64,000 nucleotides of DNA from Sanguibacter gelidistatuariae (GTDB lineage: Bacteria > Actinomycetota > Actinomycetes > Actinomycetales > Cellulomonadaceae). Shown here one piece after another: positions 42,969 through 51,689 of the stretch; within the stretch, counting starts at the first letter, position 1, and every line of letters begins with the position of its first letter. The stretch spans positions 248,001 through 312,000 of the forward strand of contig NZ_FMYH01000004.1 of NCBI RefSeq assembly GCF_900096585.1. The letters run 5' to 3'. The notes under the pieces were generated by a model. It ran no database searches. It was given only the letters and a program-made list of their open reading frames with translations, and had not been told where the DNA came from. Position numbers and translations under genes: made by a program.

Positions 42969-44426
42969 ATGACCGCGCTGTCCATGCTGCCCGTCCCGAC
43001 GTTCGACCGACCCCTGCCGCGGGTGATCCAGGGCGGCATGGGCATCGCCGTGTCGTCCTGGCGGCTCGCCTCCGCCGTCGCCCGCGCCGGCCAGCTCGGC
43101 GTCGTCTCTGGGACGGCGCTCGATCTTGTCCTGGCCCGCCGGCTGCAGGACGGCGACCCGGACGGAGCCGTGCGCCGCGCGCTCGCGGCCTTCCCGGTGC
43201 CGACCTTCGCCCACCGCGTGGTCAAGCGGTATTTCCGCGCCGGCGGCCGCGCGCCCCGCGAGCCCTATGCGCCGATCCCGCGGCTCGCGCTGCGCCAGAC
43301 CCGGCTCGCGCAGGAGCTCATGATCCTCGGGGCCTTCGTCGAGGTGTGGCTCGCCAAGGAGGGGCACGGTGGCCAGGTGGGGATCAACTTCCTCGAGAAG
43401 GTCCAGATGGCGACCCCGACCGCGGCTTACGGATCGATGCTCGCCGGCGCAGACTATGTCGTCATGGGCGCCGGGATCCCCCGAGACATCCCGCACCTGC
43501 TCGACCGGCTGGCCGGGCACGAGGCGGTCGACCTGCCGGTCGAGGTCTCCGGCGCCCCCGCGGGCCACAGCGTCCGCCTCGACCCCGCCGAGCTGCTCGA
43601 CGCCGATCTCCCGCCCTTGACCCGCCCGACCTTCCTCGCGATCGTCTCCGCCCACGCGCTCGCCTCCTATCTCGCCCGGGACTCCCACATCTGCCCGGAC
43701 GGCTTTGTCGTGGAGGGCTCGCGGGCCGGCGGGCACAACGCCCCGCCGCGCGGACGGCTTACGCTCGACGATCTCGGCCAACCGGTGTTCGGGCCGCGCG
43801 ACGAGGCGGACGTCGCCAAGGTCGCGGCGATCGGGCTGCCGTTCTGGCTGGCCGGATCGCAGGGGACCCCCGAGGCGCTCGCGACCGCGCGCGCGGCCGG
43901 GGCCGCCGGGGTGCAGGTGGGCACGGTCTTCGCCCTGGCTCAGGAGTCCGGCCTCGACCCGAGTCTGCGTGACGACCTGCTGACCCGGCTGCGCGCGGGC
44001 ACCCTCGAGATCCGCACCGACCCCTTCGCCTCACCGACCGGCTTCCCCTTCAAGGTCGCCCAGGTCCCCGGGACGCTCTCGGACCCCGAGGTCCTGGCGG
44101 ACCGCCCGCGGCTGTGCGACCTCGGCTACCTGCGCACCCCCTACCAGCGCGAGACGGGCGCGGTCGGCTACCGCTGCCCCGCGGAACCGGTCCACGTGTA
44201 CGTGCGCAAGGGCGGCGCGGTCGAGGACACCGTCGGCCGGGTCTGCCTGTGCAACGCGCTCACCGCGGACGTCGGGCTCGGGCAGCAGCGCGCGGACGGC
44301 CACGAGGAGCTGGGGCTGCTCACCCTCGGGGTGGACATCGACGGCGCGAAGCGGCTCGCCACGATCCACCCGGGGGAGTGGACAGCCCGGGAGGCGCTCG
44401 ACTGGCTGATCGGGGCGACGGGCTGA
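42969..44426 (+). CDS. Nitronate monooxygenase-family flavoprotein
   Basis: A 485-aa FMN barrel of the 2-nitropropane dioxygenase family. QGGMGIAVSSWRLASAVARAG is the N-terminal FMN segment and EGSRAGGHNAP the conserved His-bearing loop (VGINFLEKVQM also fits). The extra C-terminal 120 residues include two cysteine pairs. The family also contains FabK-like enoyl reductases, so activity is not certain. ATG 42969 follows GAAGGGGAC. Confidence 0.85.
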   Translation: MTALSMLPVPTFDRPLPRVIQGGMGIAVSSWRLASAVARAGQLGVVSGTALDLVLARRLQDGDPDGAVRRALAAFPVPTFAHRVVKRYFRAGGRAPREPYAPIPRLALRQTRLAQELMILGAFVEVWLAKEGHGGQVGINFLEKVQMATPTAAYGSMLAGADYVVMGAGIPRDIPHLLDRLAGHEAVDLPVEVSGAPAGHSVRLDPAELLDADLPPLTRPTFLAIVSAHALASYLARDSHICPDGFVVEGSRAGGHNAPPRGRLTLDDLGQPVFGPRDEADVAKVAAIGLPFWLAGSQGTPEALATARAAGAAGVQVGTVFALAQESGLDPSLRDDLLTRLRAGTLEIRTDPFASPTGFPFKVAQVPGTLSDPEVLADRPRLCDLGYLRTPYQRETGAVGYRCPAEPVHVYVRKGGAVEDTVGRVCLCNALTADVGLGQQRADGHEELGLLTLGVDIDGAKRLATIHPGEWTAREALDWLIGATG

Positions 44427-44520
44427 GGCTGCCGCCGCGCTGCCGCCGCACGGCCGTCGCGCCGCCGTCGCGCCGCCGTCGTACTGCCGCCGCGAAGATG
44501 ACAGGGTGTCGGTTCAACGT

Positions 44521-44536
44521 CACAACGGAGGTTGTG
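44521..44536. promoter_or_regulatory. Small palindrome upstream of hemH
   Basis: CACAAC-GGAG-GTTGTG is a perfect 6-4-6 inverted repeat 46 bp before the hemH start. It may be an operator, but 6-bp arms are weak evidence. Confidence 0.3.
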
Positions 44537-44582
44537 GGCTTCTCTCCGCGGCACCCCTGCAACCGGTGCGATGATGGCAGGC

Positions 44583-45743
44583 ATGGCCATCGAGACCCCG
44601 GCGCCTGGACCGTCCACCGACGGCTCGCGTCCCTCCCCGCTCCCCTACGACGCCCTCCTCCTCTACTCCTTCGGCGGGCCGAACAAGCCTGAGGACGTCG
44701 TGCCCTTCCTGCGCAACGTCACGGCCGGCAAGGGGATCCCCGACGCCCGCCTCGAGGAGGTCGGGGAGCACTACTACGGCTTCGGCGGCAAGAGCCCGAT
44801 CAACGGCCAGAACCTTGCGCTCAAGGCCGCGCTCGAGGCCGAGCTCGCCGCGCGGGGCATCGACCTGCCCGTCGTGTGGGGCAACCGCAACTGGGAGCCG
44901 TACACGCGCGACGCCGTCGCCGAGCTGGCTGACCTGGGCGCCCAGCGCGCTGTTGCCCTCGTGACCAGTGCGTACTCCTCCTACTCGGGGTGCCGTCAGT
45001 ACCGCGAAGACCTCGCGCTGACGCTCGAGGCCCGCGGCGAGCTGGGTGAGCACGGGTCGACGGGTATCCAGTTCGACAAGGTGCGCTCCTACTTCAACCA
45101 CCCCGGCTTCGCCCAGGCGAACGTCGACGCGGTCGTCGAGGCGTACCGCGAGCTCGCGGACGGAACCGGAGCCCACCTGGTCTTCGTCACGCACTCCATC
45201 CCTCTCACCATGGAGGCCGCCTCCGCGGTCTCCGGCGCCACGTACTCCGCCCAGCACCTCGACCTCGCGGGGGTGGTCGCCGAGCGGGTCGCCGCCGAGC
45301 TTGGCCACCCGGTCGAGTGGACCCTGGCCTACTGCTCGCGCTCGGGCCCGCCCAGCCAGCCGTGGCTCGAGCCGGACGTCAACGACCACCTCGGCGAGCT
45401 CGCCAGGGCCGGCACGCGCGCCGTCGTGCTGTCCCCGATCGGCTTCGTCTCCGACCACATGGAGGTCGTCTACGACCTTGACACCGAGGCCCTGGCCACC
45501 GCGCGCGACCTCGGCCTCACGGCCGTGCGCGCCGGCACGGTCGGCACCCGGGCGCCGTTCGTGGCCGGTCTGGTCGACCTCGTCCTGGAGCGAGCAGCCC
45601 TCGCCCGCGGGGAAGACGTGGCGGAGGAGTCCGTGGGTTCCATGGGCGCCTTCGACTCCGTGTGCCGCCCGGGCTGCTGCCGCCGGCGCGACGGCGAGGA
45701 CAGCGGCGTGCCCGCGCTGTGCAGCACCGGCCTGTACACCTGA
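44583..45743 (+). CDS. hemH: Coproporphyrin ferrochelatase
   Basis: A 386-aa ferrochelatase. The metal-handling His lies in FVTHSIP and a Glu in GFVSDHMEVVYD. The C-terminal VCRPGCCRRR and PALC cysteines match the [2Fe-2S] ligands of actinobacterial ferrochelatases. Since HemQ follows, it should act on coproporphyrin III. Start could be ATG 44571 or 44583; neither has a clear ribosome site. A GCCGCC-rich simple-sequence patch lies 100 bp upstream. Confidence 0.93.
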   Translation: MAIETPAPGPSTDGSRPSPLPYDALLLYSFGGPNKPEDVVPFLRNVTAGKGIPDARLEEVGEHYYGFGGKSPINGQNLALKAALEAELAARGIDLPVVWGNRNWEPYTRDAVAELADLGAQRAVALVTSAYSSYSGCRQYREDLALTLEARGELGEHGSTGIQFDKVRSYFNHPGFAQANVDAVVEAYRELADGTGAHLVFVTHSIPLTMEAASAVSGATYSAQHLDLAGVVAERVAAELGHPVEWTLAYCSRSGPPSQPWLEPDVNDHLGELARAGTRAVVLSPIGFVSDHMEVVYDLDTEALATARDLGLTAVRAGTVGTRAPFVAGLVDLVLERAALARGEDVAEESVGSMGAFDSVCRPGCCRRRDGEDSGVPALCSTGLYT

Positions 45744-45800
45744 CGGCGATACCGTTGCATCAGCCGTCCGACCCCACCACCTGAGAGCAGGCCACCACCC

Positions 45801-46559
45801 ATGACGCACGCACCCGAGACCCACCACCGCCCCGACACCGGCGAGCTCGTCAGCACCGAGCCCGTCAACGCGACCGTCCGCTACACCATGTGGTCGGTGT
45901 TCTCGACGGTCCAGACGCTGCCCGCGGACGACGCCGAGCGCACGGCCATGATCGACGCCGCGCTCACCGCGGTGGGCGGCGCGGCGTCGGGCATCGACAC
46001 CGAGCTGACCGTGCGCGGCTGGTACGACGTCGGCGGGCTGCGCTCGGACGCGGACCTGATGGTCTGGTGGCACGGACCTTCGATCGAGTCCGTCCAGCAC
46101 GCCTACCAGCGCCTGCGTGCGAGCGACCTGGGGCGTCACCTCGAGCCCGTGTGGTCGGTCGCGGCCCTGCACCGCCCGGCGGAGTTCAACCGCGGCCACA
46201 TTCCCGCGTTCATGGCCGACGAGGCCCCCGAGAAGTACATCTGCGTGTACCCCTTCGTGCGGTCCTACGACTGGTACCTGCTGCCCGCCGACGAGCGCTC
46301 CACGATGCTCCGCGACCACGGCATGGCCGCGGCCGGCTACAAGGACGTCCGCGCGAACACCGTCTCCGCCTTCGCCCTCGGCGACTACGAGTGGATCCTC
46401 GCCTTCGAGGCCGCCGAGCTCGACCGGATCGTCGACCTCATGCGGGACCTGCGCGCGACCGAGGCCCGCCGCCACGTCCGCGACGAGGTCCCCTTCTTCA
46501 CCGGCCCGCGCACAGACCTGCACGCCTGGGCCGCCCGCCAGCCCCTCTCCGAAGACTGA
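45801..46559 (+). CDS. hemQ: Coproheme decarboxylase
   Basis: A 252-aa chlorite-dismutase-fold protein. [20 protein letters not shown] and [17 protein letters not shown] (bearing the conserved Tyr) and MLRDHG (candidate proximal His) are present. It finishes haem b synthesis by decarboxylating coproheme. Spacing of 57 bp after hemH suggests one transcript. There is no transmembrane segment. Confidence 0.95.
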   Translation: MTHAPETHHRPDTGELVSTEPVNATVRYTMWSVFSTVQTLPADDAERTAMIDAALTAVGGAASGIDTELTVRGWYDVGGLRSDADLMVWWHGPSIESVQHAYQRLRASDLGRHLEPVWSVAALHRPAEFNRGHIPAFMADEAPEKYICVYPFVRSYDWYLLPADERSTMLRDHGMAAAGYKDVRANTVSAFALGDYEWILAFEAAELDRIVDLMRDLRATEARRHVRDEVPFFTGPRTDLHAWAARQPLSED

Positions 46560-46564
46560 CCGCC

Positions 46565-46613
46565 GGCGCCCGGAGCCGGACGGGACCCGCCCGGAGCCGG
46601 ACGGGACCCGCCC
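46565..46613. repeat. Two 22-bp direct repeats after hemQ
   Basis: CCCGGAGCCGGACGGGACCCGC-like unit occurs twice in tandem immediately after the hemQ stop. Confidence 0.7.
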
Positions 46614-46629
46614 AGCATCGCGCCCTCTT

Positions 46630-46695
46630 CCGCTGAGTGCGGTCAAACGGCTGCCCGATGTCGGGAATGTCCAGCCGATCGACCGCACTCAGCGG
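46630..46695. repeat. Palindromic repeat B2
   Basis: Arms 46630-46653 and 46672-46695 (24 nt, two mismatches) flank an 18-nt loop with its own CCCGA/TCGGG stem. It lies between convergent hemQ and gdhA. Confidence 0.9.
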
Positions 46696-46714
46696 GTGGG
46701 GACGGGTGGGTGGA

Positions 46715-48079
46715 TCAGGGGTAGAGGCCTCGGATCTGGTGGGCCTCGGCTACCCGGCGGACCCCGATCACCAGGGCCGCGTCCCGCAGGGTGAGGCCCT
46801 GCTGGGCCGCGACGTCGGTCACGTCGGCGAAGGCGGTATGCATCCGCTCGGCGAGGCGGCTCTCGATCTCGCTCAGCGTCCACCGGTAGGCCTGGTTGGC
46901 CTGCGCCCACTCGAAGTAGGACACGACGACGCCTCCCGCGTTCGCGAGGATGTCCGGCACGACGACGATGCCCTGGCTGGCCAGGATCGCGTCGGCTTCG
47001 GCCGTGGTCGGGCCGTTGGCGCCCTCGACGACGAACCGGGCTCGCACCGCAGGCGCGGTGACGGCGTCGAGCACGCCCTCGACCGCGGCCGGAACGAGGA
47101 CGTCGACCTCGAGCGCGAGCAGGGCGGCGTTGTCGATGGGATCCGCGCCGTCGAATCCGACGACCGACCCCGTGGCTTCCACGTGGGCGAGGAGCCGCGC
47201 GACGTCGATCCCGTCCGCGTTGTGCAGCCCACCGAACTGATCGCTCACGGCGACCACCCGGGCGCCCTCCGCGGCGAAGATGTCCGCGGCGTGCGCCCCC
47301 ACCTTGCCGAAGCCCTGCACGGCCACGGTCGCCCCCGCCAGGTCGCTCCCCGCCTGCGCCAGGGCCGCCCGCGTGACATGCACGACGCCGCGCGACGTCG
47401 CCGTCGTGCGTCCCAGGGACCCGCCCAGCGCGATCGGCTTGCCGGTCACGACCGCGGGGATGGTGTACCCCTGGCTGGCCGAGTACGTGTCCATGATCCA
47501 CGCCATGGTCTGCTCGTTCGTGCCCATGTCGGGCGCCATGATGTCCTGCTCGGGACCGATCATCGGCATGATCTCGCTCGTGTACCGGCGGGTCACCCGC
47601 TCGAGCTCGGCCTGGCTGTAGGCGAGCGGATCGATGCCCACACCGCCCTTCGCCCCGCCGTAGGGGATGTCGACGACGGCGCACTTCCACGTCATGAGCA
47701 TCGCCAGGGCGCGGACCTCGTCGACGTCGACGCTGGGGTGGAACCGCAGGCCACCCTTGCCCGGACCTCGGGAGACGTTGTGCTGGACGCGGTAGCCCTT
47801 GAACAGCTCGATCCGGCCGTCGTCGCGCCGCAGCGGGATGGCGACGTTGACCTCCCGCCGAGGCGTCGCGAGCATCTCGTGCAAGCCCTCGTCGTACTCC
47901 AGGATCCGGACCGCTCCGGCGAGCTGACCGAGGGCGTTCGCCCACGGGAGGGAGGCCTCGCTGCGGCTCTGGGCGGACCCGTCGGCGCCCCCGCGGGCGG
48001 ACGGGCGGGCGGCCTCGGAGGGGAGAGGCGCCGCCGCGATAGGCGGGGCCGTTGGCCCGGAGACAGTGGTAGGTGACAT
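46715..48079 (-). CDS. gdhA: Glutamate dehydrogenase (Glu/Leu/Phe/Val family)
   Basis: A 454-aa enzyme. GGLRFHPSVD and PYGGAKGGVG (catalytic K144) are in the first domain, and the Rossmann motif GFGKVG in the second. The N-terminal 40 residues are low-complexity. It interconverts glutamate and 2-oxoglutarate; cofactor choice is not readable. ATG 48079 has AGGAG 9 nt upstream; GTG 48112 is possible. Confidence 0.92.
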   Translation of the reverse strand: MSPTTVSGPTAPPIAAAPLPSEAARPSARGGADGSAQSRSEASLPWANALGQLAGAVRILEYDEGLHEMLATPRREVNVAIPLRRDDGRIELFKGYRVQHNVSRGPGKGGLRFHPSVDVDEVRALAMLMTWKCAVVDIPYGGAKGGVGIDPLAYSQAELERVTRRYTSEIMPMIGPEQDIMAPDMGTNEQTMAWIMDTYSASQGYTIPAVVTGKPIALGGSLGRTTATSRGVVHVTRAALAQAGSDLAGATVAVQGFGKVGAHAADIFAAEGARVVAVSDQFGGLHNADGIDVARLLAHVEATGSVVGFDGADPIDNAALLALEVDVLVPAAVEGVLDAVTAPAVRARFVVEGANGPTTAEADAILASQGIVVVPDILANAGGVVVSYFEWAQANQAYRWTLSEIESRLAERMHTAFADVTDVAAQQGLTLRDAALVIGVRRVAEAHQIRGLYP

Positions 48080-48149
48080 CGTCGTCGCTCCTGGTGATCG
48101 TGTGGGTCTCACTCACGTCAACCTACGCCAACGGGCGCGAGGCGCAGCG

Positions 48150-49160
48150 TCAGAGCCGGGTGATTCCCGCGAAGGTCAGGCCACGGTGGGCGGCCAGCCG
48201 CGCGCCCTCGCCCTCGATTCGCGCGGCTGTGCTGCGGGCGAGCGGTTCGAGCTCCTCCAGGCGCACGCTGAGCGAACGGCCCGTCGCCCGCGGACGCCAC
48301 AGCGCGATCGCTGTGCCGTCGGCCACGACGACGCCGGGCCGTCCCAGGGTGGGCCACACCCGCTTGCGCAGGGCTGCGTCCGAGATCAGCAGCTCACGGT
48401 CCTTGAGCTGGAGGAAGGGGTCGTAGGGGCCGAGCAGTCGGAGCGCGCCCGACTCCCCGTGCTCATGCGCGCCCGATGCGCCGGCCTGGTCGGTCGGCTC
48501 CGCGGTGACCTGGGGCCAGCGCCGGGTGACCTCGGCGACCGGGGCGTCGAGATAGGCGGCCGCGTGCTTGGGGCCGGCGTAGGGGTAGAACCGGCGGAAG
48601 CTCGCCAGGACGTCGCGCGGGCCAGCGGGTGGTTGATCCCCTTCCTGTTCGGGGGGCGCGAGCGGGAAGGGATCTAGGTGCCACCCGGGGATCGGTCGCA
48701 GCGTCGGGGGAGAGGTGCCGGGCACCAGGTCGAGCCCGGCCTGCAGGGCGGCCAGGCGGAACGGCATCTCGAAGGTATGGGTCGCGTGGCAGGGCGCGCA
48801 CCAGCGCAGGTACGGGGCGGGGAGCAGGGGGGTGAGCCGGCTGGAGACCTCGCCCTTGGGCATGGGCTCGGTGACGATCTCGTGGAGATGACTGGCGACG
48901 GTCCGCAGGGCGTCGAGCACGTCGATCCCTGCGGCGCGCAGGGGTTTGGCGGCGCCATAGATCCGCCTGGCGGCATCGGGCTCGCTGAACGGGGACACCC
49001 CGCAGGCTACGGCCGCGAGGTCGGCCCTGCGGTAGGTGTGGGGTGCCCCGCGCAGGGTCCAGGCCAACGCGAGGCCGGCGTCTTCCTCCCCGCCGCGCCC
49101 GACCGGCAGGGCCCGGTTGGTCAGGGCCCACGCGGCGCCGTCCGCACCTGTGTCCTGCAC
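48150..49160 (-). CDS. Winged-helix/AlkZ-like protein, start uncertain
   Basis: A 336-aa minimum protein of the HTH_42/AlkZ-like winged-helix family (WTLRGAPHTYRRADLAA, CHATHTFEMPFRLAALQAGL, FYPYAGPKHAAAYL). Relatives repair DNA or bind it. From GTG 49160 the same frame stays open upstream to 49397, and the residues there (LHERWVAQGLA, then APILDLGVQDTG) look like real family N-terminus. However, no ATG/GTG/TTG is in frame. ATG 49321 is in another frame. The gene may be frameshifted, start-less, or use a CTG. Confidence 0.65.
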   Translation of the reverse strand: MQDTGADGAAWALTNRALPVGRGGEEDAGLALAWTLRGAPHTYRRADLAAVACGVSPFSEPDAARRIYGAAKPLRAAGIDVLDALRTVASHLHEIVTEPMPKGEVSSRLTPLLPAPYLRWCAPCHATHTFEMPFRLAALQAGLDLVPGTSPPTLRPIPGWHLDPFPLAPPEQEGDQPPAGPRDVLASFRRFYPYAGPKHAAAYLDAPVAEVTRRWPQVTAEPTDQAGASGAHEHGESGALRLLGPYDPFLQLKDRELLISDAALRKRVWPTLGRPGVVVADGTAIALWRPRATGRSLSVRLEELEPLARSTAARIEGEGARLAAHRGLTFAGITRL

Positions 49161-49337
49161 CCCGAGGTCGAGGATCGGGGCGTGCGCGACGGCAATCCGC
49201 AGGTCCGCGGGGACCGGCTCGTGGCTGCTCCTGGCCGAGGCGAGACCCTGGGCAACCCAGCGTTCGTGCAGTGCGTCGGTCGGGCGCCCGACCCAGCCGG
49301 ATCCGGCTGGGTGGAGGTCATGGCCGCTCCTTATCGG

Positions 49338-49449
49338 AACTGCGACGGATCGGAACTGTGACGGATCAGAACTGCGACGGATCAGAACTGCGACGGATCA
49401 GAACTGCGACGGATCAGAACTGCGACGGATCAGAACTGTGACGAGCGGG
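49338..49449. repeat. Seven 16-bp tandem repeats
   Basis: AACTGCGACGGATCAG units start at 49338, 49354, 49370, 49386, 49402, 49418 and 49434; four are identical and the outer ones are diverged. They sit between the 5' end of the winged-helix gene and the 3' end of the LacI gene. Confidence 0.92.
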
Positions 49450-49453
49450 GATG

Positions 49454-50512
49454 TCAGGACGAGGCGCGGGGCACCAGGACGGGGGCCAGGATGATGTGCC
49501 CGTCCTTCTCGACGACGGGCACGGAATCGCCCGCCTGGGCGACGAAGTCGTCCTTGTCGAGGAAGCCGAGGCTCACGAGCAGCTCGTCCGTGGCGTACCT
49601 CGCCATCCGCACGACCGGGTTGCTGATCGTGGTCAGGGCGGGCACCGAGCCTTCAGCGACGCCGAGGTCGTCGTAGCCGATGACGGCGACGTCCTCGGGC
49701 ACGGATCGGCCGTGCTTGGCGAGCACCCGAAGCACCCCCATGGCCATGAGGTCAGAGGCGGCAAAGACGGCGTCGACGGTCGGGTCGAGGGCCAGGATCG
49801 TCTCCATGGCCTGGACACCGGAGACGGTCGTGAAGTCACCGCGGGCGAGCGGCCCCTCGGCCATCCCCGCCTCGGTCAGCGCCTGGCGCCAACCGGCGAG
49901 GCGGTCCTCACCGGCGGCCATGTCCGAGGGACCGCCGACGTGGGCGATGTTCGTGCGGCCCTGGGCGATCAGATGGTTCGTGGCGAGAAAGCCTCCGGCG
50001 ACGTTGTCGACGTCGACGAAGCGCAGGCCGGGGAAGTCTCGGAACGGGCGGCCCACGAAGACAGCGGGGATCCTGGAGTCCTCGATCGCGCCCTCGAGGT
50101 CGTCGCGGCGGTGGTGGGACACGACGATCGCGCCGTCGACGTGGCCGTTGCGCAGGTAGCGGGAGATTCGCCCGGGAGTCTCGTCCGGCTGGGCGAAGAG
50201 CAGCACCAGCTGCAGGTCCCAGTCCCGCAGCGCGGAGTTGATGCCGCGCACGGTGGCGGCGAAGAACGGGTCGGTCAGCACACGTTCGTCGGGCTCGGGC
50301 ACCACCAGGGCGATCGAGTTGGTGCGGCGGGTGACGAGGGAGCGGGCCGCGCGGTTGGGGACGTACCCGAGCCGGGCGATCGCGTCGTCCACCGCCTGCT
50401 GGGCCTCGGGGGAGACGCGTGAGCCGCCGTTGATCGCGCGCGACGCCGTAGACCGTGACACACCGGCCGCATGCGCGACCTCCTCCAATGTGGGAGCTTG
50501 CTGGCCCATCAT
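49454..50512 (-). CDS. cebR: LacI-family regulator, CebR-like
   Basis: A 352-aa repressor. The HTH is TLEEVAHAAGVSRSTASRAING, the hinge helix is near NRAARSLVTRRT, and the effector domain follows (IALVVPEPDERV through GYDDLGVAEGS). It resembles CebR, the cellobiose-responsive repressor of actinomycetes. Two TGGGAGCG(C/G)T-type CebR operators lie upstream of the linked cebE-like gene. ATG 50512 follows AGGAG. No operator is seen before cebR itself. Confidence 0.85.
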   Translation of the reverse strand: MMGQQAPTLEEVAHAAGVSRSTASRAINGGSRVSPEAQQAVDDAIARLGYVPNRAARSLVTRRTNSIALVVPEPDERVLTDPFFAATVRGINSALRDWDLQLVLLFAQPDETPGRISRYLRNGHVDGAIVVSHHRRDDLEGAIEDSRIPAVFVGRPFRDFPGLRFVDVDNVAGGFLATNHLIAQGRTNIAHVGGPSDMAAGEDRLAGWRQALTEAGMAEGPLARGDFTTVSGVQAMETILALDPTVDAVFAASDLMAMGVLRVLAKHGRSVPEDVAVIGYDDLGVAEGSVPALTTISNPVVRMARYATDELLVSLGFLDKDDFVAQAGDSVPVVEKDGHIILAPVLVPRASS

Positions 50513-50700
50513 GTCTCCTCTCGGCCGCGCCACTGCGGCCGACGACGTTTCCTGGCTAGTTTTGGAACATGAGTGGGTCGCGGATTGATGCTAGTGCCCA
50601 CAATGCTGTCGGCGCACCAGGAGCCTTGGAAGCCGACAGGCAGCGGCGAAATCCGGCTAGACATGAGCGTGAGTGCGCCCCGCCGATGCGACTGCTTCAT

Positions 50701-50728
50701 CCGGGGCGCAGTTGCGGCTGCGCCCCGG
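50701..50728. terminator. Hairpin after the ceb-like permease gene
   Basis: CCGGGGCGCAG and its perfect complement CTGCGCCCCGG are separated by 6 nt, 50 bp past the permease stop, before the cebR start. It likely ends the transport operon. Confidence 0.65.
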
Positions 50729-50777
50729 ACGAGTCCTTCGAGACCGATCAGGTCATCGAGGGATGGTGTGGGGAGAA

Positions 50778-51689
50778 CTACCCCTTGACGGCGCCCGCCA
50801 TGATGCCGGCAACCAGGTGGCGCCCGGCGAAGGCGAACACGACGACGAGCGGCAGGGTCGACAGCAGCACGCCGGCCATCACGAGCGAGAAGTCAGTGAA
50901 GTAGTTTGAGTTGAGCAACTGCATGACCATCGGCAGGGTTGGGTTCTTGCTGCCCAGGATGATGAATGGCCAGAAGAAGGCCGTCCAGCTCCCGATGAAG
51001 GTGAACAGGGCCAGCATCGCCGCCGCAGGACGGGCCGCCGGCATGGCGATGTGCCAGAACGTGCGGATCATAGAAGCGCCGTCGACCCTGGCGGCCTCGA
51101 TGAGTTCGTAGGGCAGTGCCCCCTCGAGGTACTGGGTCATCCAAAACACGCCGAAGGCGGTGACCATGCCGGGCACGATCACGGCGATGATCTTGCCGGA
51201 CCAGCCGATCTCCGACATGACGATGAAGAGCGGAACGATGCCGAGCTGGGACGGGATGGCCATCGTCGCGATGACGAAGACGAGCAGCGGACCGCGGCCC
51301 CGGAAACGGAGCTTAGCGAAGGAGTAACCAGCCAGGGTCGAGAAGATGACCACAGTGATGGACTGGACGACCGCGATGGTCAGGGAGTTGATGAAGCCCT
51401 TGACCAGCGGGATGTTCGAGTCGAAGACGCGGCTGAAGTTCGTGAACAGGTTGCCCTGGGGGAGAAGACCGGGGATCGGGTTGCGCACGATCGTCAGCGA
51501 GTCCGAGGACGCGAGCTGGATCACGTAGTACAAGGGGTATGCGGAGATAAGTAGCACGATCACGAGAATCACGTACGTGACCCAGCCGGGCCGACGATCC
51601 GGGCCAGCGAGCTTGGCCTTGCGGCGCTTGGCTGCGGACCGTGCGGCGCCCTTGCCTGCGGTCTGGGCGATGACGGGGATGGAGCTCAT
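50778..51689 (-). CDS. cebG: Sugar ABC transporter permease, CebG-like
   Basis: A 303-aa MalG/CUT1-type permease with six membrane segments and the EAA loop EAARVDGASMIRTFWHIAMP that contacts the ATPase. The ATG 51689 overlaps the previous stop by 4 nt. No ATPase gene is in the locus, as is usual for CUT1 systems served by a shared MsiK ATPase. Family naming relies on the CebR/operator context. Confidence 0.85.
   Translation of the reverse strand: MSSIPVIAQTAGKGAARSAAKRRKAKLAGPDRRPGWVTYVILVIVLLISAYPLYYVIQLASSDSLTIVRNPIPGLLPQGNLFTNFSRVFDSNIPLVKGFINSLTIAVVQSITVVIFSTLAGYSFAKLRFRGRGPLLVFVIATMAIPSQLGIVPLFIVMSEIGWSGKIIAVIVPGMVTAFGVFWMTQYLEGALPYELIEAARVDGASMIRTFWHIAMPAARPAAAMLALFTFIGSWTAFFWPFIILGSKNPTLPMVMQLLNSNYFTDFSLVMAGVLLSTLPLVVVFAFAGRHLVAGIMAGAVKG

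Noticed and set aside
44521-44536. DtxR/Fur-type iron box before hemH
   Set aside because: The 6-4-6 palindrome CACAAC/GTTGTG does not match either consensus; left as a weak candidate operator only.
49338-49449. CRISPR array
   Set aside because: The 16-bp units are contiguous with no spacers and no cas genes are near; it is a minisatellite.
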